Assembly (NCBI GenBank): GCA_001805655.1
Contig: MHGR01000131.1
Location: 7,534 to 14,585, forward strand
DNA length: 7,052 bases
Direction of reading: 5' to 3'
DNA from: Omnitrophica WOR_2 bacterium RIFCSPHIGHO2_02_FULL_52_10
GTDB lineage: Bacteria; Omnitrophota; Gorgyraeia; Zapsychrales; Zapsychraceae
The stretch's first letter is position 1. The number at the start of each line of letters is the position of its first letter. Below are positions 1 through 6,113 of this stretch, piece by piece. A model generated the notes under the pieces. That model did not search any database, was not told the origin of the DNA, and saw only the letters and a program-made list of their open reading frames with translations. The position numbers were made by a program, and so were the translations under genes.

Positions 1-1030
1 CGGGCACGCAAATGCCGTCAAATGCGTTTGTCCCCGCCGGATGGCGTCCTCGGTCCGCGAGCATCTCTTTAATGGCTTTGGACAGCGATGACGTGGTTAA
101 TTCCTTGTCCTCGATCAACCGCGCCAATTTCCTGTCGCACAGCACGGACGCGTTGGCCTTTTGATGGCCGTCGGCGTGCGGATACGGAATGAAAATCGCC
201 GGCAGGCGAAACCCGGCGATTTCGCCGACCGTGACCGCGCCTGACCTGGCGACGACCACATCAGCGGCGCGATACGCTTCTTCCATCTTATCCAAAAATT
301 CAAATAACGCAAAGGGTATTCCCAACTTATGATATTGTTCCCGAAGATCCTGATAGCCGTCCTTACCGGAAATATGTATCACCTGCGCCTCCATCTCCCC
401 TTTCAGTTCACGAATGGCCTCAAGAAAAACTTCATTGATGCGCCGGCTGCCCTGGCTGCCGCCAAAAACCAGAATCGTTGTTTTATTCTCATGAAGATGG
501 AAGGCGCGCCGTGCCGCTGCCCGGTCCGTTTTTCCATCCGGCAAATGGCACGGGCATCCCGTGAACACCGTCTTGGCCGGATTGAAATAACTTTTGCTCT
601 TCTCAAAGCTGATTGCCACCTTCCGGACCCATCTGGCCAGCACAGCGTTGGCCTTGCCGGGAATGACGTTTTGCTCGTGAATCATGGCCGGTAAATTCAA
701 TAGGACCGCGGAAAATACGACCGGAAACGCCCCATAGCCGCCAAAGCCCAGGACGGCATTGGGGCGGAAAGCCTTTAACGACCGGTAGGCCTGCCCGACC
801 GCCCTCATCATGGCCACCACCGGGCCGAAAGCCCCCTTGCGCACGGAAAATATCATCCCTTTTGCGCCGAGCTCCTCGTAAGGAAACCCTATCCCGGCCA
901 TGCGCTCGCAACTTTGCCCGAAGGAGCCCATCAATTTGACCTCATGCCCTTGCTTTCTGAGCTCCCGGGCCACCATCAGCGCCGGGAAAAGATGGCCGCC
1001 TGATCCGCCTGTCGCAATGATGAATCTCAT
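1..1030 (-). CDS. murG: MurG, lipid II-forming GlcNAc transferase (3' end outside window; probable frameshift near the end)
   Basis: UDP-GlcNAc:MurNAc-pentapeptide-PP-undecaprenol GlcNAc transferase, which converts lipid I to lipid II on the cytoplasmic face of the membrane. The frame runs open from an ATG at 1028-1030 to the window edge (343 codons; the family is usually about 355-370). Visible GT-B/MurG landmarks are the N-terminal G-loop TGGSGGHLFPAL (residues 7-18), GFGGYGAFPV (95-104), HEQNVIPGKANAVLA (118-132), the C-domain loop FGGSQGS (189-195), the nucleotide-sugar site RSGAVTVGEIA (262-272) and PYPHADGHQKANA (282-294). The usual TGNPVR at the domain junction is replaced by TGCPCH (157-162). 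From about residue 326 the frame stops resembling MurG. The frame one base over gives LADEDAIRRGQTHLTAFACP, a plausible MurG C-terminus, so a one-base insertion near 52-53 is likely. It lies 100 nt downstream of ftsW. No Shine-Dalgarno sequence precedes the ATG; the upstream sequence is AT-rich. Identity is essentially certain; the frameshift is inferred. Confidence 0.95.
   Translation of the reverse strand, partial: MRFIIATGGSGGHLFPALMVARELRKQGHEVKLMGSFGQSCERMAGIGFPYEELGAKGMIFSVRKGAFGPVVAMMRAVGQAYRSLKAFRPNAVLGFGGYGAFPVVFSAVLLNLPAMIHEQNVIPGKANAVLARWVRKVAISFEKSKSYFNPAKTVFTGCPCHLPDGKTDRAAARRAFHLHENKTTILVFGGSQGSRRINEVFLEAIRELKGEMEAQVIHISGKDGYQDLREQYHKLGIPFALFEFLDKMEEAYRAADVVVARSGAVTVGEIAGFRLPAIFIPYPHADGHQKANASVLCDRKLARLIEDKELTTSSLSKAIKEMLADRGRHPAGTNAFDGICVP
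49..56 (-). other. Probable one-base frameshift site in murG
   Basis: On the coding strand this reads GGACCGAG. Read as is, the tail becomes ADRGRHPAGTNAFDGICVP, which has no MurG character. Removing one C of the CC pair gives ADEDAIRRGQTHLTAFACP, which resembles the usual end of MurG (an acidic stretch, an RR-rich helix, then A-x-P before the final helix). Both frames stay open to the window edge, so no stop codon settles the question. It may be an assembly or sequencing error or a real late frameshift. Confidence 0.55.
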
Positions 1031-1043
1031 ATCTAAAAAACTT

Positions 1044-1078
1044 GTTAATCGTTAACGGTTAATAGTAAATCGTCAAAG
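1044..1078 (+). repeat. Heptanucleotide tandem tract, five degenerate copies
   Basis: Read on the plus strand this is five consecutive 7-mers: GTTAATC, GTTAACG, GTTAATA, GTAAATC and GTCAAAG (consensus GTTAATN, decaying toward the right). It fills the murG-proximal part of the gap between ftsW and murG, ending 13 nt upstream of the murG start codon. The period-7 pattern recalls the short tandemly repeated heptamers described in cyanobacteria, but I do not claim homology. The first three copies form the left arm of an imperfect inverted repeat with the tract at 1089-1116. Confidence 0.7.
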
Positions 1079-1088
1079 ATCCCGCGCC

Positions 1089-1116
1089 GATTATTGACCA
1101 TTGACCATTCACTATT
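1089..1116 (-). repeat. Second heptanucleotide tract, four copies, inverted relative to the first
   Basis: On the minus strand this reads AATAGTG, AATGGTC, AATGGTC, AATAATC, a clean period of seven, starting 14 nt after the ftsW stop codon. In another phase the unit is GTCAATN, the same consensus as the tract at 1044-1078 but on the opposite strand. Comparing 1092-1112 with the reverse complement of 1044-1064 gives 16 identical bases out of 21, so the two tracts form an imperfect inverted repeat around a 27-nt centre. The element could fold in RNA or DNA, or it could be a small mobile or repetitive intergenic element. There is no T-run, so it does not look like an intrinsic terminator. Confidence 0.7.
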
Positions 1117-1130
1117 TACACAATGACCCC

Positions 1131-2219
1131 TTACAGGTCTTGTATCCTGGAAATGTTCAACAACAGCGCCACCGCAATCAGATTGAAGATTAACGCCGAG
1201 CCGCCGTAGCTGATGAACGGCAGCGGCAAACCCTTCGTCGGCAGGGCGCCGATGCTCACACCGATATTGACCACCGCCTGCAACCCGAGCATGATGATGA
1301 TCCCGAATGCCAGATAATGTCCGAACGGGTCGGCCGTCCGTTTCACGATGCGCGCCGCCTGCCAGATAAAGGCCGCGAATAAAAATACGACCGCCAGCGT
1401 TCCGATCAATCCCAGCTCCTCCCCGATAATCGAAAGGATGAAATCCGTGTGCGCCGCCGGGAGGTAAAACAACTTCTGCGCGCTCTTTCCCAGCCCCACG
1501 CCGGAGATTCCACCCGACCCCAGCGCGATCTGCGACTGCGCCAGCTGGAACCCAACCCCATGGACATCCTGATCCGGGTGGAGAAACGCCGTGATGCGCC
1601 GGAGACGGTACGGCGCGCTGTAAATTAAAAATCCCAATGCCGGCAGGCCAAGAGATATCAGGGCCCCCAAATGGAAAATCCTGGCGCCGGCGACAAACAG
1701 CATAATCAGAATGATTAAAGCGACCAGGAGGGCGTTCCCCAGATCGGGCTGTTTCACAATGAGGGCGCACAGCAGGCCCATGATCACAATCAGCGGCAGA
1801 AATCCTTCCCAGAAATTTTTGATCTTATTCTGCTTTCTCGATAAGAAATCAGCCGCATAAATGAGAATGGCCAGCTTGACAAATTCCGAGGGCTGAAAAT
1901 TAAACATCCCGATTTTGAACCAGCGCCGGGCGCCGTAACTGGCCTTGCCGATGCCCGGAACCAGGACCAGCGCCAGCATCACAATGCCCGCGATCAACAG
2001 CGGCTTCGCGAACGGTTTCAGGTCCCTGTAATCGACGGCCATCGTCGCGAGCGCCGCCAGCATCCCGATGAACAAAAACAATAAATGCCGGTTCAAGAAA
2101 TACGCCTTGTTCCCCATTTCCTGATGCGCGTATACGCCGCTGGAGCTGTAGACCGTCGTAATCCCGATGCAAACGAGCGTTACGATGATGACCACTATGG
2201 AAATTCGGATATTGCGCAT
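1131..2219 (-). CDS. ftsW: FtsW, septal peptidoglycan glycosyltransferase (SEDS family)
   Basis: Integral membrane SEDS protein that polymerises lipid II at the division septum with its partner class B PBP (FtsI). The ATG at 2217-2219 gives 362 residues, typical for the family. An in-frame TTG three codons upstream (2226-2228) is possible but less likely, because MRNIRISIVVIIV matches the usual short basic N-terminus before TM1. Visible signatures, numbered from the ATG, are GARRWF (96-101), QPSEFVKLA (109-117), KQPDLGN (156-162), the conserved extracytoplasmic loop D-x-x-G-x-G-F-Q around 218-225 with the proposed catalytic Asp, QSQIALGSGG (228-237), LPAAHTDFILSIIGEELG (253-270) and LPTKGLPLPFISYGGSA (326-342). 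PTKG rather than PVTG before the LPFISYGG motif favours FtsW over RodA, as does the mur context. About ten hydrophobic segments are evident. It is separated from murD by 104 nt, the longest gap within this run. That gap holds purine-rich runs but no Shine-Dalgarno at the proper distance. Confidence 0.96.
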   Translation of the reverse strand: MRNIRISIVVIIVTLVCIGITTVYSSSGVYAHQEMGNKAYFLNRHLLFLFIGMLAALATMAVDYRDLKPFAKPLLIAGIVMLALVLVPGIGKASYGARRWFKIGMFNFQPSEFVKLAILIYAADFLSRKQNKIKNFWEGFLPLIVIMGLLCALIVKQPDLGNALLVALIILIMLFVAGARIFHLGALISLGLPALGFLIYSAPYRLRRITAFLHPDQDVHGVGFQLAQSQIALGSGGISGVGLGKSAQKLFYLPAAHTDFILSIIGEELGLIGTLAVVFLFAAFIWQAARIVKRTADPFGHYLAFGIIIMLGLQAVVNIGVSIGALPTKGLPLPFISYGGSALIFNLIAVALLLNISRIQDL

Positions 2220-2323
2220 AAAGTTCAACCGCGGACCGCATGTCAGAATGCGAAACCGGAAGACCCCTTCTCCCCTGAAAAATCCTTCCTTTGCTGCGGC
2301 AGATCACCGATGACTTACGGCGG

Positions 2324-3637
2324 TTATTTCAATCTGTTCACGATGTCTTTAAAAACCCTTCCCCGCTCCTCAAAATCCCGGAACATATCAAAACTGGCGC
2401 ACATGGGGCTTAACAAAACACAATCCCCTTCGGACGCATTGCGCGTTGCCTTCTGCACGGCCTCTTCCAGCCCTTCGCACTCTTCGAGGCTGATGAGGTC
2501 ATCGAAGGCCTGGCGGATTTTAGCCCGCGCCTCCCCGATGACAAACATTTTCTTTACCCTTTGCTGCACCGGCTCCGCCAGAACGGAAAAATCAATATTC
2601 TTATCCCGTCCCCCGCAGATCATCAAGATGGGCTGGTCAATATTCTCCAGCGCCCATAAGGCGGCCTGGGCCGTCGTCGCCTTGGAATCATTGATGTAAT
2701 CGACGCCGTGGAGCCTGCGGACTTTTTCCAGCCTGTGCTCCACCCCTTTGAATTCCACGAAGGCTTCCCGGCAGGTCTGCGCGCTGATGTTCAAGATTTT
2801 TCCAACTTCAAAGGCTGCCGCATAATTCGGGTTTTTAATCAGCGGGTCTCTGCTTTGCGCACTGAAGTACGCGGCGCGGGAACGCGTTTGGCGGGACAGT
2901 TCTTTAATCTGCGGCTGGTCGCCGTTAAGGACGATGTGGTCATCGCTGTCCTGGTTTTGAAAAATCCGCTTTTTGGCGTTAAAATATTCCTCCCTGTCAC
3001 GGTGGCGGTCTAAATGATTGTCGTTCAGATTCAATATCACCGCGACGTACGGCTGAAATCCGTCAACATGCAGCGGGTCGGACGCCTCCGCAAGGCGGAA
3101 TTTCGAAGACGGGTCGAGCAGGGATTCTAATTGAAAGGAGCTGACTTCCAGGACAACATAGTCAACCTCCTTCAGCCGGAGAACAAAATCCGAGAAAGGC
3201 AGGCCGACATTGCCGCATAGCCGGGGATTATACCCGGCCCTGCGGAGGATTTCCGTGATGAGCGTGGAAACGGTGGTCTTCCCGTTGCTGCCGGTGACCG
3301 CGATGATCGGCCGGGCGCAGAACTGGGCGGCAAATTCGATTTCACCCAGGACAAGAATATCTTCCGATTTTGCCCATTGAACCGGCGAGGCGTCGATGCG
3401 CACGCCGGGGCTGAGGACAACCAAATCGCTGTGCTCAATAAAGTCTCTGGTATGGCCGTTATACTCGATGGCGACATTATTCCGTGCGGCCCAATCCTTG
3501 AAGTCGCGGGAGAAGCCGTCTTCCCCGTCCCGCTCGCTGATCCGCGCACTCCCCTTCAGCTCCGTCACTAACCTTGCTAAGGCCATCCCGCTGCGTTTCC
3601 CGCCGATAATCGTTACTTTTTTGCCTGCAATGTCCAT
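2324..3637 (-). CDS. murD: MurD, UDP-MurNAc-L-Ala:D-glutamate ligase
   Basis: Cytoplasmic ATP-dependent ligase that adds D-Glu to UDP-MurNAc-L-Ala. It has 437 residues, a normal length. The N-terminal Rossmann-like domain has IIGGKRSG (10-17, where the third position of the usual GxGxSG is Lys). The ATP P-loop is GSNGKTT (116-122), followed by EVSSFQLE (164-171), NHLDRH (207-212), GVEHRLE (298-304), NDSKATT (316-322), CGGRDK (341-346) and LLSPMCASFDMF (408-419), all in family order. Two departures stand out. About 18 extra residues sit between SSFQLE and VAVILN (roughly 174-191). The central domain between YFSAQ (257-261) and GVEHRL is some 20-25 residues shorter than in E. coli, with NPNYAAAF in place of the usual GxHNxxNA motif. 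The start ATG lies 7 nt after the mraY stop, suggesting translational coupling. No Shine-Dalgarno is seen; the spacer is CGGGCCC. Identity is certain from the motifs. Confidence 0.97.
   Translation of the reverse strand: MDIAGKKVTIIGGKRSGMALARLVTELKGSARISERDGEDGFSRDFKDWAARNNVAIEYNGHTRDFIEHSDLVVLSPGVRIDASPVQWAKSEDILVLGEIEFAAQFCARPIIAVTGSNGKTTVSTLITEILRRAGYNPRLCGNVGLPFSDFVLRLKEVDYVVLEVSSFQLESLLDPSSKFRLAEASDPLHVDGFQPYVAVILNLNDNHLDRHRDREEYFNAKKRIFQNQDSDDHIVLNGDQPQIKELSRQTRSRAAYFSAQSRDPLIKNPNYAAAFEVGKILNISAQTCREAFVEFKGVEHRLEKVRRLHGVDYINDSKATTAQAALWALENIDQPILMICGGRDKNIDFSVLAEPVQQRVKKMFVIGEARAKIRQAFDDLISLEECEGLEEAVQKATRNASEGDCVLLSPMCASFDMFRDFEERGRVFKDIVNRLK
3065..3118 (-). other. In-frame insertion of about 18 codons in murD with a small palindrome
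   Basis: Between the conserved EVSSFQLE and VAVILN blocks MurD normally has about 11 residues; here there are 29. The extra part reads approximately LDPSSKFRLAEASDPLHV. Its DNA contains GACCCG at both ends of a 36-nt unit, and at its centre TTCCGC-CTT-GCGGAG, a short hairpin. The combination of an in-frame insertion and a palindrome resembles palindromic elements that insert within genes (as in Rickettsia), but only one copy is visible here. A lineage-specific loop extension is equally possible. Confidence 0.5.
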
Positions 3638-3644
3638 GGGCCCG

Positions 3645-4733
3645 TTATCTGATCTTTAACGTCATGAGCGTGACCATCGCCAAAATAACGGCCACGATCC
3701 AAAAACGGATGATAATTTTGGATTCATTCCACCCCGACAATTGCAGATGGTGGTGCAAAGGCGAAATCTTGAAAATTCTCTTTCCGCGCACCCTCACGGA
3801 AAATACCTGCAGGATGACCGATAAGGCCTCAAGGACAAAGATCCCGCCCATGATGACCAGCAGCAACTCCTTCTTAATGAGGACCGCAATGATCCCTAGC
3901 GTCCCTCCCAGGGACAGCGAGCCGACGTCGCCCATAAAGATCGTCGCCGGATGGCAGTTAAACCACAGGAATCCTAAACTGGCCCCCATGATCGCCGCGC
4001 AGAAGACGGCCAATTCCCCCGCTCCGGAAATAAAAGGAATAAACAGGTAGCTTGAAAAGGTCAGATGTCCCGTGATGTAGCTCAGGACAGCGAGGGTCAG
4101 ACCGACGACCAGCACACAGCCGATGGCGAGCCCGTCCAGGCCATCAGTGAGATTCACCGCGTTGGAGGTGCCAATCACGATCAGGGCCACAAAGGGGATA
4201 TAGAACATCCCGATATCCCATACAATATTCTTGAAAAATGGCAGGTCCAGTTTTGTCGAGGTATCGGGACTGAAATACACATAGCTCCCGATGAAACATC
4301 CCAGCAGGACTTCCCATATCAACTTGGTACGTTTGGTTAACCCTCTCTTCTTCCCCGTCTTCTTCAGTTTCACATAATCGTCCACCCCACCAAGAATGGC
4401 CAGCCAAAGGCAGGTAAATGCCGTTAACAGGATAAAGTGGTTCCCCAAGTCGGCCCATAAGAAGACGGATAAGAGGATGCTGCCGATGATAAAAACCCCT
4501 CCCATCGTGGGAGTCCCTTCCTTGGGAAGGTGGAAGCGGTCCAGGTCGGGACAATCGTCGCGCTTGGCAATCTCCCGGACCTTCATTTTCCTAAGCCGCT
4601 CAATGATGAGCGGGCCGAACACGACACACAACAGGAATGTCGTCAAGCCGGCCATGGCCGCGCGGAACGTGATGTACCGGAAAATATTGAGTCCGGAAAA
4701 AACGTCACGCAGTTCGGATAAATAATAAAACAT
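3645..4733 (-). CDS. mraY: MraY, phospho-MurNAc-pentapeptide translocase
   Basis: Polytopic inner-membrane enzyme that transfers phospho-MurNAc-pentapeptide from UDP to undecaprenyl phosphate, giving lipid I. It has 362 residues, the usual size (about 360). The start ATG at 4731-4733 gives the familiar N-terminus MFYYLSEL...FRYITFRA. Motifs in order are GTPTMGG (73-79), the catalytic/Mg2+ pair in GGVDDYVK (115-122, DD at 118-119), NAVNLTDGLDGLA (191-203), HPATIFMGDVGSLSLGG (261-277, with the third catalytic Asp in MGD) and SPLHHHLQLSGW (324-335), the conserved HHH loop. Around ten hydrophobic helices separate these cytoplasmic loops. It begins 15 nt after the murF stop; that spacer has no Shine-Dalgarno. 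Its stop TAA is 7 nt before murD. Nothing is missing or damaged. Confidence 0.98.
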   Translation of the reverse strand: MFYYLSELRDVFSGLNIFRYITFRAAMAGLTTFLLCVVFGPLIIERLRKMKVREIAKRDDCPDLDRFHLPKEGTPTMGGVFIIGSILLSVFLWADLGNHFILLTAFTCLWLAILGGVDDYVKLKKTGKKRGLTKRTKLIWEVLLGCFIGSYVYFSPDTSTKLDLPFFKNIVWDIGMFYIPFVALIVIGTSNAVNLTDGLDGLAIGCVLVVGLTLAVLSYITGHLTFSSYLFIPFISGAGELAVFCAAIMGASLGFLWFNCHPATIFMGDVGSLSLGGTLGIIAVLIKKELLLVIMGGIFVLEALSVILQVFSVRVRGKRIFKISPLHHHLQLSGWNESKIIIRFWIVAVILAMVTLMTLKIR

Positions 4734-4748
4734 TTTGGTTGCTTTGAA

Positions 4749-6113
4749 TTATTGGAAAGACTTTTTTAAGTAGTCCACCGTGCGCTCCAGACGCATGCCC
4801 CTCGACCCTTTGACAAGAATGGCATCGCCCGGGGCGCAGACGCGTTTCAGCCAACGGTGCACGCCGCTTAAGTCCGCGCAATGGACCGCCCGGATGCCGC
4901 TCCCGGTTTCCTTCGCAGCCCGCGCGGTATGGCGCGCGTGCCTGCCGGTCGTCAGCACGATATCCGTCCCCGAACGGGCGATCATCCGGCCGGCACTTTG
5001 GTGCAGGGCCACGGACCTGGCTCCCAATTCCAACATGTCCCCGACCACGGCAATCCTTTTCCCCTTAATCCGCAGCGCCCCCAACGTCCGTATGGCGCTT
5101 TCCAGCGAAAGCGGGTTCGCGTTGTACGAATCATTGATGAGCCAGCATGTTCCAACCCTGGCGATTTCCTGCCGGGCGCTGGAGAAGCGGAATCCGGCCA
5201 GGGCGGAACGGATATCATTATAGCGGATTTTAAAATGCCGACCACAGGAAATTGCGGCTAATGCGTTGCTCACATTATGGAGCGCCGGATTTTTCATCTG
5301 AAACGTGTGCCGCCCTACCGTAAAATCCAGGCGCTGATTGCGGACAATCGAAATACCCCTGGCCTGATATTGAGCATGCGCGTCGCACGCATAGCCGATG
5401 ATGTCCTGCCGTATTTTTTGCGTATGTAATGTGCTTAAGAAGGCATCGTCCTCATTAAGAATGACGACGCCGCGGGGCGGCATAAATTTCAGTATTTGAA
5501 TTTTCTCGGTGAACACCCCCCGGCGGTTTTTCAACCCGGCTAAATGGGAATCCCCGATATTGGTAAACACTGCGGCCGTCGGCCGCGTGATGTGCGCGAG
5601 CCAACGGATATCCCCCCGCCGATTGGTCCCGAGCTCAAGGACGGCGATCTGGTGCGACGGATTCAATCTTAAAAGCGTCAGAGGAACCCCGAACTGGTTA
5701 TTTTCCGTCTTTGTGTTCTTAAGGACCTTATACCGCTTGCTCAGAACGGCGGCAATCATTTCCTTGGTGGTGGTCTTGCCCGTGCTCCCGGTGACGGCGA
5801 TCACGGGGATGTTAAATTGCCTGCGGTGCCAGGCGGCGATAAGCCCCAAGGCCTTGGTGGTATCCTTGACCTGAATCACGGCGAAGTCCGCGGGACAGAC
5901 AACCTTTTCGCAAACAACAGCGGCCACGGCCCCCTTGCGCCGCGCCGCCTCCAAAAAAGCGTGGCCGTTCAGCCTGTGCCCTTTGATGGCAATATAGACG
6001 TAGCCTTTCTGAATCGTGCGGGTATCGATGGAAACACCGTTCACCTTCGAGACCTTCCCGGCCTGGAGGCATTTTCCCTTGGTAATTTGGCTAATTTCTG
6101 GAATGGTGAGCAT
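4749..6113 (-). CDS. murF: MurF, UDP-MurNAc-tripeptide:D-Ala-D-Ala ligase
   Basis: Cytoplasmic ATP-dependent ligase that adds D-Ala-D-Ala to complete the UDP-MurNAc-pentapeptide. The ATG at 6111-6113 gives 454 residues starting MLTIPEISQITKG, the normal MurF opening, with SIDTRTIQKGYVYIAIKG (28-45) of the substrate-binding domain. The frame stays open upstream to 6185, but that extension has no MurF character and lies inside murE. The P-loop is GSTGKTTTKE (109-118). It is followed by the shortened KTENNQFGVPLTLL (135-148, lacking the G-N-F of the usual KTxGNxNNxxGVP), ELGTNRRGDI (160-169), TNIGDSHLAGL (184-194), the HNVSNALAA motif (279-287), NDSYNANPLS (327-336), VVGDMLELG (356-364) and KGSRGMRLER (435-444). 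The first 23 nt overlap the end of murE in another frame, so its translation is probably coupled to murE; no Shine-Dalgarno is visible. Confidence 0.97.
   Translation of the reverse strand: MLTIPEISQITKGKCLQAGKVSKVNGVSIDTRTIQKGYVYIAIKGHRLNGHAFLEAARRKGAVAAVVCEKVVCPADFAVIQVKDTTKALGLIAAWHRRQFNIPVIAVTGSTGKTTTKEMIAAVLSKRYKVLKNTKTENNQFGVPLTLLRLNPSHQIAVLELGTNRRGDIRWLAHITRPTAAVFTNIGDSHLAGLKNRRGVFTEKIQILKFMPPRGVVILNEDDAFLSTLHTQKIRQDIIGYACDAHAQYQARGISIVRNQRLDFTVGRHTFQMKNPALHNVSNALAAISCGRHFKIRYNDIRSALAGFRFSSARQEIARVGTCWLINDSYNANPLSLESAIRTLGALRIKGKRIAVVGDMLELGARSVALHQSAGRMIARSGTDIVLTTGRHARHTARAAKETGSGIRAVHCADLSGVHRWLKRVCAPGDAILVKGSRGMRLERTVDYLKKSFQ

Noticed and set aside
1040..1080. Possible promoter for murG (TTGACG at 1071-1076 on the minus strand)
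   Set aside because: No acceptable -10 hexamer at 16-18 nt, and the TTGAC is simply part of the heptamer tract.
1031..1130. Intrinsic terminator between ftsW and murG
   Set aside because: The inverted repeat is AT-rich and imperfect, with a long loop and no T-run following its 3' arm in a terminator-like way; murG continues the operon.
1045..1770. Minus-strand open frame of 241 codons overlapping ftsW
   Set aside because: It is the shifted frame of ftsW, and its tail runs through the intergenic repeats; the ftsW frame carries all the conserved motifs.
2085..2699. Plus-strand open frame of 204 codons spanning the ftsW start, the gap and the murD 3' end
   Set aside because: Antisense to two conserved genes, with a low-complexity Ser/Arg-rich translation and no family resemblance.
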